Assembly: GCF_003634615.1 (NCBI RefSeq)
Contig: NZ_RBKX01000001.1
Coordinates: 1,550,001 to 1,614,000 of the forward strand
Length of the DNA stretch: 64,000 nucleotides
DNA from: Flavobacterium sp. 102
GTDB lineage: Bacteria > Bacteroidota > Bacteroidia > Flavobacteriales > Flavobacteriaceae
Reading direction: 5' to 3'
In this document: positions 1 through 7,512 of the stretch, one piece after another
Layout: each line of letters opens with the position of its first letter
How positions within the stretch are numbered: the stretch's first letter is position 1
The notes under the pieces: generated by a model
Told to the model about the DNA's origin: nothing
What the model saw: the letters and a program-made list of their open reading frames with translations, nothing else
Databases searched by the model: none
Position numbers and translations under genes: made by a program

Positions 1-2721
1 CAAAATATAGCCAATGGTATAGAGTTTTCCCAAATTGTTCCTCTGTTTGCCAATCAAAATTACAGTTATACATTCACGATAACAGATGGTTGCGGAACTG
101 TTTACACTTTAAACGGTCAAATAGATAATTTATCGGTTGAAGCCAGCTACCAAGTTTTACCTGAAGATTGTACGCACCAACAAATCACTTTTTTCAGAGT
201 AACTGACGTGGTTTTGGTTTCAGCACCTTCAGGGTTTTCGACATCATTGCCGCAGAGTTATACTTCCTCTATCGTTAACAGTGCCGTAACTATTGGTGGT
301 TTAATAGCAGGAACTTATGTTTTTAATACGGTTGATATTTGTGGAAATCCAGAGGTGTTTACTATCGAGGTCGTTATTACAGAAGTAGCGCCACCCTTTA
401 CTTTTTTGTACAATGTAAATTGTCTTACCGGATCGGTAATCATTAGCGGTATCCAACAAATGGTATTGATTTCTGCTCCTTCAACTTACAATGTTCCTCT
501 GCCGCATGATTATACCGCTTTAATTAACGACGCAAATTACGTCACTTTCGAGAATATACCGGTTGGAACTTATGTTTTTGACGTGTTGGATTTGTGTAAT
601 CAGCCGGATACTGTGGTAGTAGTCATAGCGCCTGTATCAGAAAATCCGGTTTTAACCGTTGCCGAAGGATGTCAAGATGGTTTTGGTACGATTAGAATAA
701 CCGGACAATTCAATTCCATATCAATGACTTCCGCACCGGCAGCTTATGGAGCAACTTTGCCTTTAAATCTGATGGGTAATTTGGTTTCCAATGGGACAAC
801 GCTCACTTTAGACATGTTGCCAGCAGGAAATTATGTGATTCAATCGGTAAATTTGTGTAATATTCCCTACACAACCAACATAACGATTTTAGGACATCAA
901 GACAGTACCAATGTTGCGGTTACTCCAAATTGTGGTTCGTTTAATCTTAATTTAAACAATACGACTAATACTGATGTATCAACTTCCTATTGGTTGCAAA
1001 AGTTAAATACGTTGACCAATGATTGGGGTCATCCTTTGACAGGTGTGGTTTATACCAATGGAACTTATCCCGGTAATGGCGATTCTGTTTTACTAACCAA
1101 CAATAGTATCAATTATAATTTAGCTTATCAAGGACATTTTAGAATTTTAAAAGTGTTCCAAAGTTTTGAAATGAATAATCCGGATATTGTCTATTGTTTT
1201 AAAACCCTTTATGAATTTGATTACAATGGTTTGCCTCAAATTAACGATGTTTATGCTGTTTCTTGTGGTGGTACTTTTGAAGTTATTGTATTGGCAGAAG
1301 GTTTCGATCCATTACAATATAGAATAACCACCAGAAACGGACAGCCATTTGTTATTGAGAATGGTAACTCAAATATTTTTACAGGCTTGCAACCGGCGAC
1401 TTACAATTTTCAAGTGGAAGATGCCTGTGGGAATTTCTTAAATAGTGCATTTGAGATTTTGAGTCCAAATCCACTGGCTATTTCAGCTAACGAAATCAAT
1501 TGTGACGGAGAGAACCTGACTTTGTCGGCACCCAATTTTTCTTTTTTTCAATATGAATGGTGGAAAGACAATAATACCACAAATATATTGAGCACTTCAA
1601 GTACGCTGAGTTTTACGCCCTTTAATTCGGTTGCTCATAACGGAACTTATCATGTTAGGATAACTTACACCAATAACCAAAGTTCTTGTTTAAATCAGGT
1701 GTTAAGTTATACAATATCGGTTACTAATGTCCCGCCAAATGCAGGTCAAGGTGGTTCATTTTCCTATTGTGGTCGTCAAGGGAACATCGATTTATTTGCC
1801 CTTTTACAAGGGAATTATGATGCCGATGGAATTTGGGACGAAGCGACCTCAAGCGGAACACTCAATAATAATATTTGGGATTCAAGCAATGTTGCTTTTG
1901 GTAGTTACGAATTCAGATATCATGTTGACGGCAGTTGTAATGCCTTTGAAGAAGCTTTTATCAATATTACGATTAATGAAATTCCGCAAGTTCCAACAGC
2001 CAGTGCCGATAGTATCATTTGCGAAGGCGGAAATCTTCAATTGTATGCGACCAATGTTCCAAATGCGACTTACCAATGGACCGGTCCAAACGGATTTACT
2101 TCTACAACACAAAACCCTATAATTAATACGATATCTCCAAGTAACAATGGAATTTACACGGTTTCTGCTGCTCAAAATAGCTGCTCGTCTGAAAGTTCAA
2201 GCGTGGCTGTTTTGGTAAATGCTTTGCCCGAATTCGAATTGAGTCAAAATTGCATCGAAAACGAATATGTTGTAACGGCTTTGCCAATTAATAATTCATT
2301 TGATCCTCTAACGGCCAATTATACTTGGACAGGACCAAATAATTTTATGGCAGCACAAAATCCGATTGTGATTACTCGTGGCGAAATCGGACTTTATAAT
2401 TTGACGGTAACGGATGGAAATGGTTGTTCGGTGGCTCAATCGATTGATGTCATCAGGACCATTTGCTTTATTCCAAATGTGATTACACCGAATGACGATT
2501 TTACCAATGACAGCTTTAATTTAGCCGGTTTTGAAGTAGACAGAATTGAAATTTATAATCGCTGGGGCAGAAAAGTATACGAGAAAAACAATTATATTGA
2601 TGAATGGCACGGTCAAAATATGAAGGGAGAAAGATTGCCCGATTCAACGTATTATTACATCCTTAGCTTAAGAACGGGAGAAAATAAAGTAGGTTGGGTT
2701 TTTGTCAGTAATAATCAATAA
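1..2721 (+). CDS. T9SS type B sorting-domain surface protein (5' end outside window)
   Basis: The frame is open from base 1, so the gene begins upstream; an internal GTG at 208 is not the start. The product is a secreted repeat protein. At least three related repeats carry a VLVSAP/VLISAP/SMTSAP motif followed by a G-x-Y-V-F/I-x-x-V-x-L/I-C pattern (about 205-390, 455-640 and 715-890). PKD/Ig-like segments with TWTGPN and QWTGPN follow. The last 85 residues (PNVITPNDD, IEIYNRWGRKVYE, WHG, YYYILSL) are a gliding-motility-associated CHU_C/type B sorting domain. Such proteins cross the outer membrane by the type IX secretion system, usually with a SprF/PorP-like partner. The stop is 2 bp from the convergent ABC ATPase gene, with no terminator between. 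The ligand is unknown. Confidence 0.9.
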   Translation, partial: QNIANGIEFSQIVPLFANQNYSYTFTITDGCGTVYTLNGQIDNLSVEASYQVLPEDCTHQQITFFRVTDVVLVSAPSGFSTSLPQSYTSSIVNSAVTIGGLIAGTYVFNTVDICGNPEVFTIEVVITEVAPPFTFLYNVNCLTGSVIISGIQQMVLISAPSTYNVPLPHDYTALINDANYVTFENIPVGTYVFDVLDLCNQPDTVVVVIAPVSENPVLTVAEGCQDGFGTIRITGQFNSISMTSAPAAYGATLPLNLMGNLVSNGTTLTLDMLPAGNYVIQSVNLCNIPYTTNITILGHQDSTNVAVTPNCGSFNLNLNNTTNTDVSTSYWLQKLNTLTNDWGHPLTGVVYTNGTYPGNGDSVLLTNNSINYNLAYQGHFRILKVFQSFEMNNPDIVYCFKTLYEFDYNGLPQINDVYAVSCGGTFEVIVLAEGFDPLQYRITTRNGQPFVIENGNSNIFTGLQPATYNFQVEDACGNFLNSAFEILSPNPLAISANEINCDGENLTLSAPNFSFFQYEWWKDNNTTNILSTSSTLSFTPFNSVAHNGTYHVRITYTNNQSSCLNQVLSYTISVTNVPPNAGQGGSFSYCGRQGNIDLFALLQGNYDADGIWDEATSSGTLNNNIWDSSNVAFGSYEFRYHVDGSCNAFEEAFINITINEIPQVPTASADSIICEGGNLQLYATNVPNATYQWTGPNGFTSTTQNPIINTISPSNNGIYTVSAAQNSCSSESSSVAVLVNALPEFELSQNCIENEYVVTALPINNSFDPLTANYTWTGPNNFMAAQNPIVITRGEIGLYNLTVTDGNGCSVAQSIDVIRTICFIPNVITPNDDFTNDSFNLAGFEVDRIEIYNRWGRKVYEKNNYIDEWHGQNMKGERLPDSTYYYILSLRTGENKVGWVFVSNNQ

Positions 2722-2722
2722 A

Positions 2723-3490
2723 TTACATATCTCCTTTGTTCTGTGCTTTTCTAATTTTCTTGAAAAGATTGGAGGAATAAACGAAATCGGTTATGGCTTC
2801 ATTATCGGTTTTGAAGATTTCTTTTTTGGTGCCTTCCCAAGCCAAAATCCCTTGTTTTAAAAAAATGATTTTTTCGCCAATTTCCATCACTGAGTTCATG
2901 TCATGGGTATTGATTACAGTCGTAATATTATATTCAACAGTAATTTCATGAATCAAATTATCGATGATAATAGCGGTTTTTGGGTCAAGCCCTGAATTCG
3001 GTTCGTCACAAAAAAGATATTTTGGATTGTTCACTATTGCTCTAGCAATAGCAACGCGTTTCTGCATTCCACCGGAAAGCTCAGAAGGTTTTTTATGATG
3101 AGCCTCTTTCAAATCCACTCTTTCAATTACAAAATCTACACGCTTTTTTATCTCAGCAGCCGATTTTTTGGTGAACATCTTCAATGGAAAACCTACATTT
3201 TCTTCCACGGTCATACTGTCAAAAAGGGCACTTCCTTGAAATACCATTCCGATTTCGGTGCGCAATGCTCTTTTCTCATCAGCAGTCAAATCGGAGTATA
3301 TTCTTCCGTCAAAAGCGATTGTGCCTTTGTCTGGTGTGTGGATTCCGAGTAAACTTTTTAGCAAAACTGTTTTCCCTGAACCACTTTGTCCAATAATCAA
3401 ATTGGTTTTTCCGGTCTCAAAAATGGTGGAAATCCCTTTTAATACTTTGGTGTCGCCAAATGACTTTTCGATGTTTTTTATTTCTATCAT
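2723..3490 (-). CDS. MlaF-like ABC transporter ATP-binding protein
   Basis: ATPase subunit of an MCE/Mla-type phospholipid transporter at the inner membrane. Visible motifs are Walker A (GQSGSGKT), the signature LSGGMQKR and Walker B (LFCDEPNSGLDP), with the H-loop in NTHDM. The frame opens 60 bp further upstream, but those 20 residues do not look like the family. The ATG at 3490 (MIEIKNIEKSF) gives the usual N-terminus, and its A is shared with the TAA of the permease gene, a TAATG overlap that suggests translational coupling. At 255 residues the length is normal for MlaF. No MCE (MlaD) gene is adjacent, so the substrate-binding partner must be encoded elsewhere. Confidence 0.9.
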   Translation of the reverse strand: MIEIKNIEKSFGDTKVLKGISTIFETGKTNLIIGQSGSGKTVLLKSLLGIHTPDKGTIAFDGRIYSDLTADEKRALRTEIGMVFQGSALFDSMTVEENVGFPLKMFTKKSAAEIKKRVDFVIERVDLKEAHHKKPSELSGGMQKRVAIARAIVNNPKYLFCDEPNSGLDPKTAIIIDNLIHEITVEYNITTVINTHDMNSVMEIGEKIIFLKQGILAWEGTKKEIFKTDNEAITDFVYSSNLFKKIRKAQNKGDM

Positions 3491-4236
3491 TAGGTCAAAA
3501 GTAATTGCGTTAATATATAATTTGTCAAAATGATGGTTACCGAAGTCCAAACAAACGAAACCGTACTCGCTTTACCAACTTCTAAAGCGCCGCCTTTCAT
3601 ATAATAGCCATGAAACGATGGAATGGTGGCCAATAGCATGGCAAAAACAAAAGTTTTAATAAAGGCATATGCAATATGGAAGGGAATAAATTCTTGTTGA
3701 ATACCAATAACAAATTCGTTGCTTGAAGCAAATCCGCCATAAACACAAGCAATATAACCGCCAAAAACACCTAGAAACATGGCGATTCCAATTACAAAAG
3801 GATAGAGCAGAAGGGCGATAATTTTGGGAAAAACCAAATAGTTTAAAGAATTCACGCCCATTACTTCCAAAGCATCAATTTGCTCCGTAACACGCATCGT
3901 TCCTATACTCGAAGTAATAAATGAACCCATTTTTCCCGCCATAATGATGGAGATAAAGGTTGGGGCAAATTCTAAAATAACTGATTGTCTGGTTGCAAAA
4001 CCGATGAGGTATTTCGGAATCAAAGGATTGGTCAAATTTAATGCCGTTTGAATGGCAACTACACCACCAACGAAAAAAGAAATAAAGCAAACAATCCCAA
4101 GTGAATCAATGATTAGATCATCAATCTCCTTGAAAATTAAGGTTCTCATGACCGACCATTTCGTGGGTTTGTTAAATACTTCTTTCAACATTAAGAAATA
4201 TTTTCCTATTTGGGATAAATAGCGAACGAGCATCAT
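3490..4236 (-). CDS. MlaE-family ABC transporter permease
   Basis: Integral inner-membrane permease of the MlaE/YrbE (Ttg2B) family, 248 residues with about five hydrophobic segments. The central part (GKMGSFITSSIGTMRVTEQIDALEVMGVN, quoted in pieces: MGSFITSSIGTMRVTEQ and IDALEVMG) is the family hallmark. It pairs with the downstream ATPase gene, which it overlaps by one base. In Gram-negative bacteria such permeases move phospholipids between inner and outer membrane. Two ATGs lie in tandem at 4231-4236 and either could be used. The leader carries an ACTGCTTACT/ACTGAACACTGA phrase repeat. Confidence 0.9.
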   Translation of the reverse strand: MMLVRYLSQIGKYFLMLKEVFNKPTKWSVMRTLIFKEIDDLIIDSLGIVCFISFFVGGVVAIQTALNLTNPLIPKYLIGFATRQSVILEFAPTFISIIMAGKMGSFITSSIGTMRVTEQIDALEVMGVNSLNYLVFPKIIALLLYPFVIGIAMFLGVFGGYIACVYGGFASSNEFVIGIQQEFIPFHIAYAFIKTFVFAMLLATIPSFHGYYMKGGALEVGKASTVSFVWTSVTIILTNYILTQLLLT

Positions 4237-4244
4237 TTTTTAGT

Positions 4245-4273
4245 ATTCAGTGTTCAGTTTATAGTAAGCAGTA
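4245..4273 (-). repeat. ACTGCTTACT / ACTGAACACTGA phrase repeat in permease leader
   Basis: Read on the minus strand, the stretch before the permease ATG contains ACTGCTTACT, ATAA, then ACTGAACACTGA. The same words occur at 20448-20478 (ACTGCTTACT...ACTGATCACT) and a shorter form at 50545-50559 (ACTGAACACTAGTAC). It is non-coding; its function is unknown. Confidence 0.55.
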
Positions 4274-4310
4274 AAAATACTATATTTTACTTGATAGGTA
4301 CATTAAAAGG

Positions 4311-5159
4311 TTAAAACAATTTCTTTTTCATCTTTTTCCAACGGTAGTTTCTGATGAATTGTGCTTGTTCTTTGGTTACCAATAACGGTTTATTAGCCGA
4401 TTTGGCTCTCCAAAATCCTCTGATATAGTCGATAAAAAGTAATGGTTTTCCTTTTCGCATCGCCAATTTTAAAGAAGCAATAGAAGTGATGAAAAAACCA
4501 TAGCCTAAAGAATAAAACGCTTCGCCTTGTTTGTAACGCGCGGTTTTGTTATAATTGGCTCCGGTGGGTTTGAGGTGTTTTACTTTTAAAGTTTCATCGG
4601 TAACGACTTTCCAGTTATAGAATTTGCAAAGCAGTTCGTCCACCGTGTCCCAACCCATAGCCGGTTTTAATCCTCCAATTTGTTCAAAAGTGGCTTTTCG
4701 GTAAGCCTTAAAAGCACCACGGATATGGTCTTTATCGGTTAGGTTTTCCAGAATCCAGTCGCCGTTTTTTTCAATATAAGCAAAGCCGCCCACCATTCCG
4801 ATTTTCTCGTCCGATTGAAAATGTTGGATAATGATTTCGAAATAATTGGAAGGAAAAATCAAATCGGCATCGGCTTTTACAATCAAATCATAATGGTCGT
4901 CCAAGGTTTCCAGGCCTTTTTGAAAAGCCTGAATCACTTTGCTTCCGGGCAAATGAATGGCATCGGAAGTTTTGTTAACCAATGAAATCCAAGGGTGTTT
5001 TTGGGCGAAAGCCAAAACAATTGCAGCAGTTTTGTCTGTAGAATTGTCATTTACTATCACGGCTTTGGCAGGCAAAATAGTTTGCTCGACTAACGATTGT
5101 AAGGTTAGTGATATAAACTTTTCTTCGTTGTGTGATGGAATGACGATGTAGTAGTTCAT
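4311..5159 (-). CDS. family 2 glycosyltransferase
   Basis: Inverting GT-A fold glycosyltransferase (GT2), probably building a surface glycan or glycolipid. The N-terminus reads IPSHNEEKFISLTLQSL, followed by the nucleotide-binding VNDNSTDKT and an acidic DAD-type motif in VKADADLIFPS. A conserved W-D-T-V-D-E lies near the middle. The frame extends 36 bp upstream, but the leading residues fall in a CGCAAAG repeat array, so the ATG at 5159 (MNYYIVIPSHNEE) is chosen, giving 282 residues. The C-terminal part has one weakly hydrophobic stretch (FYSLGYGFFITSIASLKLAM), which may contact the membrane. It lies in one direction with the methyltransferase and KASIII-like genes. Donor and acceptor cannot be inferred. 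Confidence 0.85.
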   Translation of the reverse strand: MNYYIVIPSHNEEKFISLTLQSLVEQTILPAKAVIVNDNSTDKTAAIVLAFAQKHPWISLVNKTSDAIHLPGSKVIQAFQKGLETLDDHYDLIVKADADLIFPSNYFEIIIQHFQSDEKIGMVGGFAYIEKNGDWILENLTDKDHIRGAFKAYRKATFEQIGGLKPAMGWDTVDELLCKFYNWKVVTDETLKVKHLKPTGANYNKTARYKQGEAFYSLGYGFFITSIASLKLAMRKGKPLLFIDYIRGFWRAKSANKPLLVTKEQAQFIRNYRWKKMKKKLF

Positions 5160-5174
5160 TATCTTGCAAAATCT

Positions 5175-5197
5175 CGCAAAGCCGCAAAGCCGCAAAG
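5175..5197 (-). repeat. CTTTGCG octamer array in glycosyltransferase leader
   Basis: CGCAAAG occurs at 5175, 5183 and 5191, an exact 8-bp period. In the sense of the gene it reads CTTTGCGG CTTTGCGG CTTTGCGAG, ending 15 bp before the ATG. A sister array sits in the same position before the M3 peptidase (19727-19749), and a looser one lies upstream of the rhomboid gene (52045-52080). Confidence 0.8.
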
Positions 5198-5221
5198 TTT
5201 AATTGTTATTTGTAAATTCTT

Positions 5222-5749
5222 CTAGCTTCTGATTTTTTCGGCATAAACTAAATAATATCTTGGAGTGAAATATCTTAGCAATGGTCTAAAACCTAATTTT
5301 TTCACCGGATGTGTAAATTTCACGCGGTCAACAATTTTCCAACCGGTTTTTTCTAATAACCAATCCAATTGCCAATCTTCAAATTCGTGGTAATGTCTGT
5401 CCCACATATCGGTTTTGCTGCGGTAAGCCGGAGAAAACCATAATCGTAACGGAATCGAGATTAATATTTTATCCGCTTTTACATTTTCCAAAACGGTGTA
5501 CGGATTGAGTAAGTGTTCGAAAATTTCAAACGCCGTAAATACTTGGTAGCTTTCATTCTGCAAAGCCCTTTGGTCATTGTCAACGTCTTCGCCTTTAGTA
5601 TTGATAACGGTATAGCCATTTTCTTCCATGATTTTGGAAAACGGATTCGGCACGCCTAAATCTAAAATGGTTTCAGAAGCGGCAATGTGTTTTTTTAAAA
5701 ACTGAAGGGTAATGTTAAAGCGTTTACTCGGATAGGTCTTCTCGTACAT
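5222..5749 (-). CDS. class I SAM-dependent methyltransferase
   Basis: Short (175 residues) UbiG/Methyltransf-type enzyme. Motif I is ILDLGVPNPFS, a variant in which the usual GxGxG is reduced. The acidic residue after strand 2 is in TKGEDVD, and the post-core motif FTAFEIFEHLLNPYTVL with KILISIPLRLW matches the family. A conserved WDRHYHEFEDWQLDWLLEKTGW segment (here split: WDRHYHEFEDW, LLEKTGW) is typical of methyltransferases encoded beside glycosyltransferases. The substrate is unknown; the neighbours suggest a lipid or glycan. Upstream on the minus strand is a TAAATTTG box next to a heptamer array. Confidence 0.75.
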   Translation of the reverse strand: MYEKTYPSKRFNITLQFLKKHIAASETILDLGVPNPFSKIMEENGYTVINTKGEDVDNDQRALQNESYQVFTAFEIFEHLLNPYTVLENVKADKILISIPLRLWFSPAYRSKTDMWDRHYHEFEDWQLDWLLEKTGWKIVDRVKFTHPVKKLGFRPLLRYFTPRYYLVYAEKIRS

Positions 5750-5767
5750 GATTAGGAAATTGGATTA

Positions 5768-5796
5768 CAAATTTACTTTTTTCTCTCAACTTCCAA
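5768..5796 (-). promoter_or_regulatory. putative promoter of methyltransferase gene (TTG-N18-TAAATTTG)
   Basis: On the minus strand TAAATTTG (5775 to 5768) fits the Bacteroidota -7 consensus TAnnTTTG. A TTG lies 18 bp upstream (5796-5794). The TTG belongs to the GTTGGAA tandem array, which places further TTGs 7 bp apart. Start codon ATG follows 19 bp after the box. Confidence 0.55.
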
Positions 5797-5813
5797 CTTC
5801 CAACTTCCAACTT
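5787..5813. repeat. CAACTTC heptamer tandem array (about 3.9 units)
   Basis: CAACTTC starts at 5787, 5794 and 5801, with a last partial CAACTT at 5808. It lies between the stop of the KASIII-like gene and the -7 box of the methyltransferase gene. Each unit supplies a TTG on the minus strand. Confidence 0.85.
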
Positions 5814-5815
5814 TT

Positions 5816-6874
5816 TTACATTCTATACACAATCGCATTCACATTCATTCCGGCGCCAACCGAAGCAAAAAGAACCACATCGCCTTTTTGGATAGCATGA
5901 TTGTCGAGATGGCCTTTTACCAATAAATCATACAAGGTTGGAACGGTTGCTACACTTGAATTTCCTAATTTATGAATACTCATTGGCATAATGTCTTCCG
6001 GGGTTGCTTGTCCGAACAGCTTGTAGAATCGTTGAACAATGGCTTCGTCCATTTTTTCATTGGCTTGATGGATCAACACTTTCTTGATGTCATTGATATG
6101 AACACCACTTGCTTCCACACATTCTTTCATGGCTTTGGGCACCTGACTTAAAGCGAATTCATATATTTTTCTACCATGCATTTTGATGTAACGCACATCG
6201 GGATCATGGGTTTTATTGAACGAGTTTCCAAAGAACAAATAGTACGCTTCGTCGTAAGTAAAGGTAGCACTTTCATGAGCCAAAATTCCGCCTGCTTCTT
6301 CCGTAGCTTCAATAATGGTTGCGCCTGCGCCATCAGAATAAATCATGCTGTCGCGGTCGTGCTTGTCGACTACTCGAGATAAAGTTTCCGCACCAATGAC
6401 TAAGCATTTTTTAGCCATTCCGGCTTTGATAAACGCTTGTGCTTGAATAACACCTTCAATCCATCCCGGACAACCGAAAAGCATATCGTAGCAAACACAT
6501 TTTGGGTTTTTGATGCGCAAATCAAATTTGACTCTGGTGGCCAAACTGGGTAATAAATCGGTTTGAATCGCCCCTTTTTTTACGTTCCCAAAATTGTGTG
6601 CAAAGATGATATAATCTAAAGTTTCCGGATCGATTCCAGAGTCTTCAATAGCTTTCCTAGCGGCGATGGTTGCAATGTCGGAAGTCAGTAAATCATCCGT
6701 CACATAGCGGCGTTCTTCGATGCCGGTGATGTCGTAAAACTTTTCAGTAATTACTTCATTAGGTAGTGGAAATGGGCTACCATCATCATTAAGGAAAATG
6801 TGTTTAGTAAAATCAGTATTGGTCACTATTTCGGTTGGGATATAGCTTCCGGAACCGGTAATTTTTATGTTCAT
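5816..6874 (-). CDS. 3-oxoacyl-ACP synthase III (KASIII/FabH-like) family protein
   Basis: Thiolase-fold condensing enzyme of 352 residues. The nucleophile is the Cys in MLFGCPGWIEGV, the His is in LIHQANEKM and the Asn in HKLGNSSVATVP, so the Cys-His-Asn triad is complete. The C-terminus has the usual GDVVLFASVGAGMNVNAIVYRM pattern (GDVVLFASVGAGMN). It is longer than E. coli FabH (317), with an insert early on around FLNDDGSPFPLPNE. FabH itself starts fatty-acid synthesis from acetyl-CoA. This copy sits with a methyltransferase and a glycosyltransferase instead of other fab genes, so a role in a special acyl product is possible. ATG at 6874 is the only sensible start. Confidence 0.85.
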   Translation of the reverse strand: MNIKITGSGSYIPTEIVTNTDFTKHIFLNDDGSPFPLPNEVITEKFYDITGIEERRYVTDDLLTSDIATIAARKAIEDSGIDPETLDYIIFAHNFGNVKKGAIQTDLLPSLATRVKFDLRIKNPKCVCYDMLFGCPGWIEGVIQAQAFIKAGMAKKCLVIGAETLSRVVDKHDRDSMIYSDGAGATIIEATEEAGGILAHESATFTYDEAYYLFFGNSFNKTHDPDVRYIKMHGRKIYEFALSQVPKAMKECVEASGVHINDIKKVLIHQANEKMDEAIVQRFYKLFGQATPEDIMPMSIHKLGNSSVATVPTLYDLLVKGHLDNHAIQKGDVVLFASVGAGMNVNAIVYRM

Positions 6875-6994
6875 TGCTTTATGATTTCATTACTAAATTA
6901 TTAATAAATTTATTGAACAGGGATTGTTTTTTTAAAATTTTAAAATAATTATGAAAAGTTTATCAAATGTTGATTAAAATTATAAATACGGCAA

Positions 6995-7378
6995 TTAATT
7001 CGCTTTTTGCTGTGCGATTTTTATCTGCATGATGGTACTAATGCTCAAGGCTTGCGTCTTAATTTGCTCTGCTTTTGGGCCTTTGAAATTGTCGTCTACA
7101 GCATTGTAAAAATGATGAAGCCAAATTTTGAAAAGTTCAGGAGATAAATATTCTTTGGCATTGACATCCAAATGAATTTGCGTCAAATTGTTAGTGTATC
7201 CGCCGGTTCCCAAAATGGCTTGTGACCAAAAAGTAACTAAGATAGGCAAATGTTCTTCGAGTTTTATTTTAACTACCTCGGTAAAAATGTAGCTGATGGA
7301 ATCATCGGATAAAAGCTTTTTGTAAAACTCATCGACCAATAAAAACAAATCGTCTTGATTTTGAATATCGTTCATCAT
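6995..7378 (-). CDS. group III truncated hemoglobin
   Basis: Cytoplasmic heme protein of 127 residues with a two-over-two globin fold. Recognisable group III pattern: VDEFYKKLLSD, IFTEV, EEHLPILVTFWSQAILG, a His in TQIHLDVNA (likely proximal), LFKIWLHHFYNAVDDNF and GPKAEQIKTQA. Family members bind O2 or NO and are linked to nitrosative or oxygen stress. It starts with two ATGs. A TATTTTTG box lies 15 bp upstream of the start, and 116 bp separate its stop from the KASIII-like gene, so it is probably a separate unit. Confidence 0.85.
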   Translation of the reverse strand: MMNDIQNQDDLFLLVDEFYKKLLSDDSISYIFTEVVKIKLEEHLPILVTFWSQAILGTGGYTNNLTQIHLDVNAKEYLSPELFKIWLHHFYNAVDDNFKGPKAEQIKTQALSISTIMQIKIAQQKAN

Positions 7379-7392
7379 TTTTTCATTTGGAA

Positions 7393-7400
7393 CAAAAATA
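7393..7400 (-). promoter_or_regulatory. -7 promoter box (TATTTTTG) of truncated hemoglobin gene
   Basis: On the minus strand TATTTTTG matches TAnnTTTG, 14 bp before the first ATG. No clear -33 TTTG is seen at the right distance. Confidence 0.4.
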
Positions 7401-7444
7401 AAACTTCACACTTTTAGATTACCTGATTAAAATCAGTTTAAAAT

Positions 7445-7477
7445 AAAAGGTTTCAAATTTTACAACTTGAAACCTTT
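7445..7477 (-). terminator. terminator of gcvP
   Basis: AAAGGTTTCAA and TTGAAACCTTT form an 11-bp perfect stem with a loop of about 10 nt, 35 bp beyond the gcvP stop. On the minus strand the stem is followed by TATTTTA, a weak U-tract. Confidence 0.7.
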
Positions 7478-7512
7478 AGCTAATCACTAGTCACAAATGA
7501 CTGATTGTTTTT

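Noticed and set aside
208..210. GTG as start of the first gene
   Set aside because: The same frame is open to base 1 and encodes matching repeat sequence before the GTG.
3490..4236. Complete Mla system
   Set aside because: Only permease and ATPase are present; no MCE-domain gene is next to them, so a complete transporter cannot be claimed here.
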